From DTU024 sp964518875 (GTDB lineage Bacteria; Bacillota; Clostridia; Christensenellales; Aristaeellaceae), in contig CAZFHI010000003.1 of the NCBI GenBank assembly GCA_964518875.1, positions 62,001-126,000 on the forward strand: a DNA stretch of 64,000 bases, read 5' to 3'. Position 1 is the stretch's first letter; each line of letters starts with the position of its first letter. Of this stretch, positions 1 through 8,134 are shown one piece after another. A program made the position numbers and the translations under genes. The notes under the pieces are model-generated. The model ran no database searches and had not been told where the DNA came from. It was given only the letters and a program-made list of their open reading frames with translations.

Positions 1-794
1 CCGCTATGTAAGTATCCTCTGCGGGATTAAATTCTTCTACGTCTATGCCGTTAAGGACGCCGGTAAGATGATTATTCTTAGCGCGGAGAAGCCCGTCTAA
101 GCGTTCGCCGTAATAAGCAGTCTGCACTTCCTCCGCGTAGGAAGGGCTTACAGTTGTTATTTCATCTGCGTATACAAGGCCTGCTTTAAGGTAGTTGGCC
201 GCGCCGTAGTATTCAAGCTTGTCGCCTGTAAAAAGGCTGTCTCCAAGGCCTAAAACGTCCTGAACGTCTTTTATGCCGAATACTCCCTGATACTGCAAAT
301 TATGTATAGTCATAACGGTTTTTATGCCGCTGTACGCAGGAAGATGAGCGTATTGTATGTTGAGCAATGCCGGTATCATGCCAGCCTGCCAGTCGTGCGC
401 GTGGATAATGTCCGGTTTAAAGTTTATAAGCTGAAGTGAGTTAAGCACGCCGCGGCTAAAGAAAGCGAAGCGCTCGTATTCGTCCCCGCCCATGCCGTAA
501 GTATAATTTCTGCCAAAGTAATAGCGGTTATCTACAAAATAGTAGGTTACGCCGTTTTGTTTAAGCTCTTCTATGCCGCAGTATTGCTTGCGCCAGCCGA
601 GCTCCACCTCAAAATCCACAAGATGGGTCATTTTGCTGGAATATTCTTCCGGTATAGAAGTGTATTTAGGAATCATAACACGCACATCGTGTCCCTGCTC
701 TGCCAAAACAACCGCGAGAGAACCGACAACGTCTGCCAAACCGCCGGTTTTAATAAAAGGAACACATTCTGACGCCGCGAAAAGAATTTTCATT
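1..794 (-). CDS. glgA: Glycogen synthase, N-terminal part (cut by window edge)
   Basis: Transfers glucose from ADP-glucose to the non-reducing end of alpha-1,4-glucan in cytosolic glycogen synthesis (GT5 family). About 264 N-terminal residues are present. The start ATG is at 794 and the protein opens MKILFAASE, followed by the ADP-glucose-binding K-T-G-G-L-A-D motif near residues 16-22 and the conserved HAHDWQ segment, which is diagnostic for bacterial GlgA. The frame stays open to base 1, so roughly the C-terminal half lies outside the window. It is the last visible gene of a glgB-glgC-glgD-glgA operon on the minus strand, 75 bp after glgD, and no terminator is visible in that gap. Identification is firm. 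Confidence 0.96.
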
Positions 795-869
795 TACTAA
801 CACTCCTCTCATAACGTTACAAGTTTAGCAATAAACTGAACAACAGAAAACACTTTAGCACAATTCAAA

Positions 870-1994
870 TTAGATTGTCAAATTCTTAGGCACTACAAAC
901 GGGTACCCTGGCGTCGCAGTAAGCTTGGAGTTTTCACGAACAGTAGTTTGCTTATCCAATATGCAGTTTTCGATGTGAGCGCCGTTTTCAATCACGGAGT
1001 CCTGCATTATGATGCAGCCCTTAATCTTAGAGCCGGGCATTACCTTTACGCCCCTGAATAAAATGGAATCCTCCACTTCGCCTTCTATTATGCAGCCATC
1101 CGCTATAAGAGAGTTTGAAACCTTTGCTCCCTTTGAAAACTGCGACGGCATCTCATCGCGCAACTTTGTCCATACGGGACGGCTTAAGTCAAACAGATTT
1201 TTGCGGTTTTCCTCATCGAGCAGCGCCATATTGGTATTATAATAAGCTTGAACAGAATCTATATTAAACGGTTTGGTAGGCAACTCGTATCCTACAAGCT
1301 TATGCTGCCCCTCAGCTAAAACTTTGATCAGCATTTCCCTTGTAAAGTGGTGGAAACCCTGTGAAGTCGCTCTGTCAACAAGGTTTATAAGAAGTTCCCT
1401 TCTCATAAGGAAAACGCCTATGTACGTGTTTTCATACCTTGGTATTGCAGGATCCACCTCTATATGCGTAACCACGTTGTTCTGATCTATGCCAAGGTAG
1501 CGGCCTATACCGTTGCGCCTCGCGTCGCGGTCCTTAGTATACGCAAAAGTTATGTCCGCTTCGTTTTTCAAATGAAAGTCCAGCATGTCTTCAAAGCGCA
1601 TAGAGTACATAAATCCGCTTTCCGAAGTCGCTATATAGCGTTCTGAATTTCTGCGCAAAAAATTCATATTGTTTTTAAGAGCGTCCAGTAATCCAGTGTA
1701 GCTGTTGTTTGAATCTGTCGTAGCAAACGGCGGCAGAAGCGTCATGCCGCTGCGCTTGCCGTGCAAATCCCATTCTCTGCCCGAACCCAGTTGATCCAAA
1801 AGGCTTTGGTAATTGCTCTGCATTATTATGCCTACGTTTTTCATGCCGCTGTTTACCATATTGCTCAATATGAAGTCTATAAGACGGTAACGGCCAAGGA
1901 GCGGCAGAGCTGCAAGAGAGCGTTTGCTTGTTAATTCGCGCAGGCGTTCTGTTTTTTCGCCTGTGTATACCAAACCTACAATGTTTGTTTTCAT
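870..1994 (-). CDS. glgD: Glucose-1-phosphate adenylyltransferase, GlgD-type subunit
   Basis: 374 residues, the usual length for GlgD. It has the nucleotidyltransferase fold (LPLLGRYRLIDFILSNMVNSG near residues 30-50) followed by a C-terminal left-handed beta-helix with hexapeptide-like repeats. In Firmicutes GlgD pairs with GlgC to form the active ADP-glucose pyrophosphorylase and is itself poorly active. Consistent with that, the catalytic GGxGxRL loop of GlgC is absent here, where the N-terminus reads VGLVYTGEKTERLREL. It lies 9 bp downstream of glgC and is surely co-transcribed with it. The assignment follows from sequence and operon position; its exact catalytic state is inference. Confidence 0.95.
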   Translation of the reverse strand: MKTNIVGLVYTGEKTERLRELTSKRSLAALPLLGRYRLIDFILSNMVNSGMKNVGIIMQSNYQSLLDQLGSGREWDLHGKRSGMTLLPPFATTDSNNSYTGLLDALKNNMNFLRRNSERYIATSESGFMYSMRFEDMLDFHLKNEADITFAYTKDRDARRNGIGRYLGIDQNNVVTHIEVDPAIPRYENTYIGVFLMRRELLINLVDRATSQGFHHFTREMLIKVLAEGQHKLVGYELPTKPFNIDSVQAYYNTNMALLDEENRKNLFDLSRPVWTKLRDEMPSQFSKGAKVSNSLIADGCIIEGEVEDSILFRGVKVMPGSKIKGCIIMQDSVIENGAHIENCILDKQTTVRENSKLTATPGYPFVVPKNLTI

Positions 1995-2003
1995 GGTAAC
2001 CTC

Positions 2004-3176
2004 CTATTCTCCTATCTGCTCGCCGGAAGCTACTCTTGCTTTTTCCGCAACTGTGGTATTGTTGCCTACTACGGCAATTTTGCCTTCTTTTTCGCCTATC
2101 TGAGAGTTTGAGCCTATAACGCTGTTTTCACCTATTATTGCTCTTCGTATAATTGAGCCTGCTTTTATTTTAGCGCCCGGCATTAAAACGCTGTCGTAAA
2201 TGCGCACATTTTCTTCAACAGTTACAGAGCCTGATATTACGGAGTTTTCAACATATCCACTTATCTCTCCTCCTTCAGTAACAAGGCTGTTTATTACAAC
2301 GGCGTTTTTGCCTATATAGCTTGGCGGCCTGCCCACGTTGCGGGCATATATGCGCCAGTCCTTATCGTGCAGGTCTATTGGCGAAGGCGATTCCAGCAGG
2401 TCCATATTGGCTTCCCAAAGGCTTTCTATGGTTCCCACGTCTTTCCAGTAACCGTCAAACGTGTAGGCTACAAGCTTCTCTCCCTCATCAAGCATTTTAG
2501 GAATTATATTCTTGCCAAAGTCGTTGCTGGAGTTTGGATCTTTCTCGTCTTCAATAAGATGCTTACGCATTTTTTCCCAGGTGAAAATGTAAACGCCCAT
2601 GCTCGCATTATTGCTCTTGGCGTTAGCGGGTTTTTCTTCAAATTCCGTAATAACGCTGTTTTCATCTGTATTCATTATGCCAAAGCGGTGCGTTTCTTCC
2701 CATGGAACCTGGCGCACCGCTATCGTTACAGCGGCTTCATGCTTTATATGGTAGTCAAGCATAGCTGAATAATCCATCTTATAAATGTGGTCGCCTGAAA
2801 GCACAAGCACATAGTCCGGGTTATACTGCTCTATAAAAGTTATGTTTTGGTAAATTGAGTTAGCGGTTCCCCTGTACCATTTGCCGTCGCTGCCTGTAGA
2901 ATACGGAGGGAGTACAAATATTCCCCCGCTGTTTTTATCAAGGTCCCAGGGGGCGCCCGAACCTATGTAGGCGTTCAGTTCAAGCGGCCTGTACTGTGTC
3001 AGCACGCCGACAACGTCTATGCCGCTGTTAGTACAGTTGCTTACAGGAAAATCGATTATGCGGTATTTACCACCGAAAGGTATGGCGGGTTTTGCCGTGT
3101 GTTTGGTAAGTATACCGAGCCTGCTGCCCTGCCCGCCCGCAAGCAGCATAGCAACACATTCTTTTTTTTGAAGCAT
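2004..3176 (-). CDS. glgC: Glucose-1-phosphate adenylyltransferase, catalytic subunit
   Basis: Makes ADP-glucose from glucose-1-phosphate and ATP, the committed step of bacterial glycogen synthesis. The 390-residue protein carries the catalytic loop LLAGGQGSRLG near residues 11-21, the KPAIPFGGKYRIIDF motif after it, and the SGDHIYKMDY metal/nucleotide segment near residue 127. The C-terminus is a beta-helix with repeated I/V-spaced turns. It lies 40 bp after glgB and 9 bp before glgD. The length and all signature motifs are intact, so an active enzyme is expected. Confidence 0.97.
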   Translation of the reverse strand: MLQKKECVAMLLAGGQGSRLGILTKHTAKPAIPFGGKYRIIDFPVSNCTNSGIDVVGVLTQYRPLELNAYIGSGAPWDLDKNSGGIFVLPPYSTGSDGKWYRGTANSIYQNITFIEQYNPDYVLVLSGDHIYKMDYSAMLDYHIKHEAAVTIAVRQVPWEETHRFGIMNTDENSVITEFEEKPANAKSNNASMGVYIFTWEKMRKHLIEDEKDPNSSNDFGKNIIPKMLDEGEKLVAYTFDGYWKDVGTIESLWEANMDLLESPSPIDLHDKDWRIYARNVGRPPSYIGKNAVVINSLVTEGGEISGYVENSVISGSVTVEENVRIYDSVLMPGAKIKAGSIIRRAIIGENSVIGSNSQIGEKEGKIAVVGNNTTVAEKARVASGEQIGE

Positions 3177-3216
3177 AAGTCTTTTTCTCCTTGTTCTTTA
3201 ATCCAACATCCTGTTC

Positions 3217-5232
3217 TTATAATTCGTTATTTTCTTCTTCTGTTTCTTCTTGAGTTTTTCCTTTTTTGTTCTTGGCTTTTTCCGGAATCTCCGGTATTCT
3301 TTCGTATGCAAAATAAACTGTTGCAAGCGGCGGAACGCAGATATTTACGGAATATTTTTTGCCGTTCCATGGTATCTTTTCTACGTTTATAATTTTGCTG
3401 TTCTGCTTGTCTGAACCGCCGTACTCGCTCAGGTCCGTATTGAAAACTTCCCTCACCTTGCCGCGGTTTGGAACGCCAAAACGGTATTCTTCTATGTATT
3501 GCGGGGTGAAGTTAGACATGCATATAAGCGTCTGCCCTTTTTTATTCATACGCATAAATATTGCTATGCTGTTGTTGCTGTCGTCAGCAACAAGCCATTC
3601 GAAGCCGTCCCAGCTGTCTTCAATTTCCCAAAGCATGCTGTGGCTGCGGTAGAAATGATTAAGATGTTTTATGCAGCGCTGCAGATCGGGATGGCGTTCG
3701 TAAACAAGCAAGAACCAATCGAGCGGTCTTTTTTCGTCCCACTCTATAAACTGGCCGAATTCGCTCCCCATAAAAAGCAGTTTTTTGCCGGGATGCGCCA
3801 TCTGGTAGCCTATCAGCGTTCTCAGGCCTGCAAACTTACGCCATAGATCGCCCGGCTGCTTATCCAACATGCTCTTTTTGCCGTGAACGACTTCGTCATG
3901 TGAAAACGGCAATACATAATTTTCGCTGAAGGCGTAGAAAAGGGAAAATGTTAATTTGTCATGATGCCATTTGCGGTAAACGGGATCAAGCTCTATATAG
4001 CTTAGCATATCGTTCATCCATCCCATGTTCCACTTGAAGCCAAAGCCAAGGCCGCCCAAAAAAGTCGGTCTTGTTACCATAGGATAGGCGGAGGATTCTT
4101 CAGCTATTGTCATAACGCCTGGAAAATCGCTGTATACTACTTCGTTTAAGCGGCGCAGAAACGCTATCGCCTCGATATTTATGTTGTTTCCGTATTGATT
4201 TGGCAGCCATTCGCCTTCCTTGCGGCAAAAATCATGATACAGCATGCTGCTTACGGCGTCGCAGCGTATGCCGTCTATATGATAAATTTCAAACCAATAG
4301 CACGCATTAGAAAGCAGGAAAGAACACACCTCGCCCCGCGCGAAGTCAAACATCATGGTGCCCCACTGCTTCATTTCTGCCCTGCGCCAGTCCTCATGCT
4401 CATAGCACGGAGTGCCGTCAAACTGGCGAAGCCCCACTTCATCCCTTGGGAAATGAGCGGGAACCCAGTCTAAAATAACGCCTATGCCGGCCTGGTGCAG
4501 AAGATCCACAAAGCGCATAAATTCTTTAGGTGTGCCGTACCTCGACGTAGGCGCATAGTAGCCCGTTACCTGGTAGCCCCAGGACATATCAAGCGGGTGC
4601 TCCATAACGGGCAGCAGCTCCACATGTGTGTAGCCCATTTCTTTTATGTATGGAATCAGTTCCTCCGCTATTTCCACATAGTTCATCGGGCTGCCGTCTT
4701 CATGCATCTTCCATGAGCCAAGATGCATTTCGTATATATTTACAGGGCTTCTGTACGGGTTCCAGCTTTTACGGTGGTTAAGCCATTTCTGATCTCCCCA
4801 TTGAAAGCCGTCCAGGTCGTACAGAACGCTTGCGTTGTTTGGTCTGAGTTCTGATGCAAAACCATAAGGGTCCGCTTTAAGGCGCCAGTTTCCTTCCGCG
4901 TCCTGTATGGCGTATTTATAACTTAGCAGCTTATGCGCCGCGTCTTCATAGCTGTATTTTTCTTCATCGCTTTGCGGGTCAAAAAGCTGTCTTTCAAGCT
5001 GCAGCTCCCAAATGCCGTCATATTGCTTTTTCATAGGATAAGCGTCTACCTTCCACGAGCAAAACTCTCCCGTTACGGACACCGCCTTTGCTCTTGGAGC
5101 CCATACGGCGAAATTCCACACAGGCAGATCGTGACTTATAGCAGGATGCGCGCCAAGCATAGCGTAAGCATGCCGGCTGCTTCCTTCGTGAAAAGCATCT
5201 CTTTCTTTTCTCGTTGGTGGGCGGTAAAACAT
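3217..5232 (-). CDS. glgB: 1,4-alpha-glucan branching enzyme
   Basis: Introduces alpha-1,6 branches into glycogen (GH13). The 671-residue protein has an N-terminal CBM48-like domain (NFAVWAPRAKAVSVTGEF near residue 40). The GH13 barrel carries the nucleophile segment DGIRCDAVSSMLY around residue 321, the acid/base segment TIAEESSAYP around 374, and FSHDEVVHGK around 446. The C-terminal tail is charged and low-complexity (KKGKTQEETEEENNE), which is not a family feature. It is the first gene of the glg operon and is preceded by a clear sigma-A-type promoter at 5294-5322. Confidence 0.97.
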   Translation of the reverse strand: MFYRPPTRKERDAFHEGSSRHAYAMLGAHPAISHDLPVWNFAVWAPRAKAVSVTGEFCSWKVDAYPMKKQYDGIWELQLERQLFDPQSDEEKYSYEDAAHKLLSYKYAIQDAEGNWRLKADPYGFASELRPNNASVLYDLDGFQWGDQKWLNHRKSWNPYRSPVNIYEMHLGSWKMHEDGSPMNYVEIAEELIPYIKEMGYTHVELLPVMEHPLDMSWGYQVTGYYAPTSRYGTPKEFMRFVDLLHQAGIGVILDWVPAHFPRDEVGLRQFDGTPCYEHEDWRRAEMKQWGTMMFDFARGEVCSFLLSNACYWFEIYHIDGIRCDAVSSMLYHDFCRKEGEWLPNQYGNNINIEAIAFLRRLNEVVYSDFPGVMTIAEESSAYPMVTRPTFLGGLGFGFKWNMGWMNDMLSYIELDPVYRKWHHDKLTFSLFYAFSENYVLPFSHDEVVHGKKSMLDKQPGDLWRKFAGLRTLIGYQMAHPGKKLLFMGSEFGQFIEWDEKRPLDWFLLVYERHPDLQRCIKHLNHFYRSHSMLWEIEDSWDGFEWLVADDSNNSIAIFMRMNKKGQTLICMSNFTPQYIEEYRFGVPNRGKVREVFNTDLSEYGGSDKQNSKIINVEKIPWNGKKYSVNICVPPLATVYFAYERIPEIPEKAKNKKGKTQEETEEENNEL

Positions 5233-5293
5233 TTCTGCCTCCTATATTGCATCTCATATAATTATCAAACATATGAGCAATTTATCTATATAA

Positions 5294-5322
5294 AGTATAG
5301 CACATAAAGGATTTGTCTGCAA
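5294..5322 (-). promoter_or_regulatory. Sigma-A-type promoter of the glg operon
   Basis: Read on the minus strand: -35 TTGCAG (5317-5322), a 17-bp spacer, and -10 TATACT (5294-5299), about 60 bp upstream of the glgB ATG. Spacing is ideal and both hexamers are one or two bases from consensus. Confidence 0.75.
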
Positions 5323-5328
5323 ATAGCA

Positions 5329-5359
5329 TAAACGGTAACCATTTAGTGTCTACCGTTTA
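5329..5359. promoter_or_regulatory. Inverted repeat just upstream of the glgB -35 box
   Basis: TAAACGGTA (5329-5337) and TACCGTTTA (5351-5359) are perfect 9-bp inverted arms around a 13-bp centre. The repeat ends 7 bp above the -35 hexamer of the glg promoter, the usual position for an activator or for one half of a repression loop. The cognate regulator is not identified. No long T-run follows on either strand, so a terminator is less likely. Confidence 0.45.
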
Positions 5360-5546
5360 ATTTATTGTAAAACATTTACAGAAACTTTACTCATAGTTTA
5401 TTTAATCTTTTTGCTTTTAAAAACATTGTTTAATAACTTATTCACTTACGCTATGCAAATACAAGCCTGGATACTTGGTTAAGCCTGCTAAAAAGTTGTT
5501 CTGAACTTATCGCTTTTTGCTTAAACATACTGCATAATTTATATAC

Positions 5547-5726
5547 TTATTCTGTAAACGGTTCGTCGTCCTCGTTTTGAGTCAGGTAGTTCGAACTCAA
5601 TGTGGATTTAAAGCGGCCGGGAAGCATACCGCCTGTTACATTAAGGGCATTTACTGATACGACAATTGACAGCAACATAAACGTTACTAAAATAAATACT
5701 ATAAATCTTGTTTTTTGTCTTTTAAT
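5547..5726 (-). CDS. Possible small single-pass membrane protein with a non-canonical start
   Basis: An open frame ending at the TAA at 5547-5549 encodes KRQKTRFIVFILVTFMLLSI and about 38 further residues. This gives a basic N-terminus, one convincing hydrophobic helix, then a polar acidic tail ending DDEPFTE. No ATG/GTG/TTG lies before the helix. The best-placed start is ATT at 5726, seven bases after a Shine-Dalgarno-like AAAGGA. The first in-frame ATG (5678) would cut into the helix. The gene may use ATT or have lost its ATG by mutation. No family is recognised. Confidence 0.3.
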   Translation of the reverse strand: MKRQKTRFIVFILVTFMLLSIVVSVNALNVTGGMLPGRFKSTLSSNYLTQNEDDEPFTE

Positions 5727-6053
5727 ATTAGAATCCTTTTTTATCTAACTCAATAAAAACATCATTAAATTCCAAACATAGCGATGTTTTCAAGCAAGCC
5801 TTTAATAAAGACCCTTTAACTTTAAAACAACAAAGGCCGTTTAATAGTTTAATCCCACAATCGAATCGCCTTTTTCTTCACTATTGATCGACCAAAGTAT
5901 AGTTATGAGAAAATATAAATAAGCAAAAGCTTTTCTGATTCCACAATTACAGCTTTTCGGCGCTTTGTCAAGCAAATTTAAACTTTTCAATTGTAATTTT
6001 TTTATTTTGTTTTGCTAAAGTAATATTTGGTTGTATTAATTAATTATACTGTT
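5727..6053. other. AT-rich intergenic region, no gene supported
   Basis: This lies between the lacI-type gene and the small membrane frame. On the minus strand short frames end in codons such as ...IELDKKGF-stop at about 5732, but they are broken by frameshifts and no start or homology is visible, so at most this is a decayed gene. A TTGACA (minus strand, near 5968) is present without a convincing -10. Confidence 0.3.
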
Positions 6054-7064
6054 TCAAAAAATCATTTTTACGGACTGTCCGTCTATCCATTTAGGCTCAA
6101 CAAGCAGATGCCTTCCCGGTTTCCCATGTATGGAATCAACCAAAAGCTCAACGGACTTGCTCGCCATTTCCTGAGAGGGCTGCATCATGGTCGTAAGCGA
6201 CGGAACGGTGTAGGCAGCGTGCTCTATGCCGTCAAAGCCCACTATGGATACGTCGTCAGGTATCTTAAGACCCCTGTCTGTCAAAGCCTTCATAGCGCCT
6301 ATCGCTATTATGTCGGAACTTGCAAATACAGCCGTAAATTTTACATTGTTGTCAAGAACGTGGCTCATAGCGGCATAGCTTGAAGGCAGAGTGAAATCGC
6401 ATTCTTCATATAAAAGCGGGTTAAACGTAATGCCATGTTCTTCCATGCTGGCTTTCGCCCCGTACAACCTTTGCCCTGTCGCGTCGCTTATAGGGCCGAA
6501 ATATCCTAAAAGGGCAATATTTTTGTGTCCTAAGGATATCAGCCTGTCGAGAACCTCTTTTCCGGCTTTAAAGTTGTCAACCGATACGGAACTTATGCGC
6601 TCCCCTTTTAAAAACGGAGCTTCTATAGACGCAAAAACGCACGGCAGCTCAAGCTCTTCAGCTTCTTTTTCGTGGTTTGTAAGATTGCTTCCTAAAAATA
6701 TTACGCCTGTAAGTTTCCTTTCCAGATAGAGCCTGCGCACCGCCTTAAACTCGTCTGCCTTTTCATCTATTATTTCCGTTAAAAAACTGATCTTTTTCTG
6801 CTTGCCTATATCCAGTATTCTTTCCGCCAGATCCATCAAAAAAATATTGCGCCTTCCGCGTAAGATCACTGCGGCAAAGTCGGTCTGAAGCTGCTTTAGG
6901 CTTGCCGCGCTGTTGTTCCGCACATAACCTAAGTCCTCAACGGCCTTCAGCACTTTTTGTCTGGTATCTTTCCCAACGTCAGGTCTGTTATTAAGCACCC
7001 GTGATACTGTTGAAATGCTTACGCCTGCTGTTTTCGCGACATCACGAATAGTTGTGATTTTCAT
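6054..7064 (-). CDS. LacI/GalR-family transcriptional regulator
   Basis: 337-codon frame using the ATG at 7064; upstream in-frame codons to 7112 extend it but lack the family's typical N-terminus. The start MKITTIRDVAKTAGVSISTV is a classic LacI helix-turn-helix followed by the hinge region SRVLNNRPDVG. After it comes a periplasmic-binding-like sugar-sensing domain with IGFDGIEHAAYTVPSLTT near the end. It is divergent from the hydrolase/pseudo-GMP-synthase/GNAT operon. A perfect 18-bp palindrome in the shared intergenic region is a probable operator for control of both directions. The effector cannot be told from sequence. Confidence 0.9.
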   Translation of the reverse strand: MKITTIRDVAKTAGVSISTVSRVLNNRPDVGKDTRQKVLKAVEDLGYVRNNSAASLKQLQTDFAAVILRGRRNIFLMDLAERILDIGKQKKISFLTEIIDEKADEFKAVRRLYLERKLTGVIFLGSNLTNHEKEAEELELPCVFASIEAPFLKGERISSVSVDNFKAGKEVLDRLISLGHKNIALLGYFGPISDATGQRLYGAKASMEEHGITFNPLLYEECDFTLPSSYAAMSHVLDNNVKFTAVFASSDIIAIGAMKALTDRGLKIPDDVSIVGFDGIEHAAYTVPSLTTMMQPSQEMASKSVELLVDSIHGKPGRHLLVEPKWIDGQSVKMIF

Positions 7065-7127
7065 GTATTTCCAAACTGTCCTTTCAATATAGGCTGATAG
7101 AAATGATGTCATGTTAGCAGAATAATC

Positions 7128-7145
7128 TTAAACTTGCAAGTTTAA
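7128..7145. promoter_or_regulatory. Perfect 18-bp palindrome, probable LacI-family operator
   Basis: TTAAACTTGCAAGTTTAA is its own reverse complement. It lies between the divergent lacI-type gene (start 7064) and the operon starting at 7209, where an autoregulatory operator is expected. The centre is GC rather than the CG common in LacI operators, so the link to this regulator is inference. Confidence 0.6.
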
Positions 7146-7208
7146 ACGCCTGCGCTTGTATTAAACCTGATAAGCTTGTATAATGAACTCGTTTTAGGAG
7201 GTGCTCTG

Positions 7209-8120
7209 TTGAAAAAACGCATTTTAAGTGTTGCTTTAATATTTTTTTTACTAGTAACATCTAATATTTGCTTTGCGACTTCCAATACTTCCAATGAAGA
7301 AATTTTACCCGCCTTTGAAGTTCCTGATTTTGTGCTTAAGTTGCTCAGCGTAGCTCAGGAAGAATTAGGCTATACGGAAAAAAGCGACGGCAGCACCAAA
7401 TACGGCGCCTGGTACGGGAACAGCACCTCCGAATGGTGCGCCGAATACCTGTGCTGGTGCGTAAACGAAACGGACAATCGCTACGGCACGCAGCTTCTTA
7501 AAAAACAATATCCCCTTTACGGAGCGACAAACGTAGGGCTTAACTGGTTTTTAAAAGAAGGGCGGTTTGTAGCAAGAAACGGTATTGTGAACGGCTGGGG
7601 CAGCCAGTGGTTCAATTCGTCGGGGAAAAGCATAGAGTTAAATGAATATATACCTCAGCCTGGCGATTGGGTGTTTTTTTCTTACACGCCTTCAGGAGAT
7701 ACCACGCACGTCGCCATGGTTGAAAAAACTTTTAAAAGCGAAGACGGAATATATGTGCAGGTGTTGGAAGGCAATATGCCGGATAAAGTGCAGCGCAGCG
7801 CATATTCAATAAGCGACTGGCGCATAATAGGCTACGGCACTGTGCACGACGTTGCGGGCGTCGCCATGCGCCGCGGCAACGAAGGGAAAAAAGTAATTAA
7901 ATTGCAAAAAGAGCTTTCTGCTCTTAACATGCTTGACGCAAACAGCGTCAGCGGCGTTTATGACAATAAAACAGAAAACGGTATTAAACAGTTTCAATTT
8001 GAAAATAAGCTTAATTCGACCGGAATTGCAGATAAAGATACGCAGCTTTTAATTAAAAATTTGCTTAATCAGAATATGCAGGAGGATAACTCCTTCTGGA
8101 TAGTGGAAGGCGGAATCTGA
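7209..8120 (+). CDS. Secreted CHAP/NlpC-like hydrolase with peptidoglycan-binding domain
   Basis: The start is taken as TTG 7209, seven bases after AGGAGG (7196-7201); an ATG at 7176 would put extra residues in front of the signal peptide. The 303-residue protein has a signal peptide (MKKRILSVALIFFLLVTSN). A CHAP-like domain follows with SEWCAEYLCWCV around residue 76 (candidate Cys nucleophile) and THVAMVE near 175 (candidate His). A PG_binding_1 domain occupies about residues 218-285 (RGNEGKKVIKLQKELSALNM). It likely cleaves peptidoglycan peptides outside the cell. It is the first gene of a three-gene operon, with 14 bp to the next gene. Confidence 0.8.
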   Translation: MKKRILSVALIFFLLVTSNICFATSNTSNEEILPAFEVPDFVLKLLSVAQEELGYTEKSDGSTKYGAWYGNSTSEWCAEYLCWCVNETDNRYGTQLLKKQYPLYGATNVGLNWFLKEGRFVARNGIVNGWGSQWFNSSGKSIELNEYIPQPGDWVFFSYTPSGDTTHVAMVEKTFKSEDGIYVQVLEGNMPDKVQRSAYSISDWRIIGYGTVHDVAGVAMRRGNEGKKVIKLQKELSALNMLDANSVSGVYDNKTENGIKQFQFENKLNSTGIADKDTQLLIKNLLNQNMQEDNSFWIVEGGI

Positions 8121-8134
8121 CATACGAGGTTATT

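Noticed and set aside
870..1994. GlgD as a second active glgC
   Set aside because: The GGxGxRL catalytic loop is missing and the sequence matches the GlgD subunit pattern.
4195..4473. Opposite-strand frames inside glgB and many other genes
   Set aside because: They lack ribosome-binding sites and recognisable domains, and mirror the codons of well-supported genes on the other strand.
5329..5359. Terminator reading of the inverted repeat upstream of glgB
   Set aside because: It is followed by no T-run and sits directly above a good promoter, so an operator is more likely.
5746..5960. Upstream gene of the small membrane peptide, ending ...IELDKKGF
   Set aside because: The frame has no start codon, pieces lie in different frames and no family is recognisable, so it is left as unassigned sequence.
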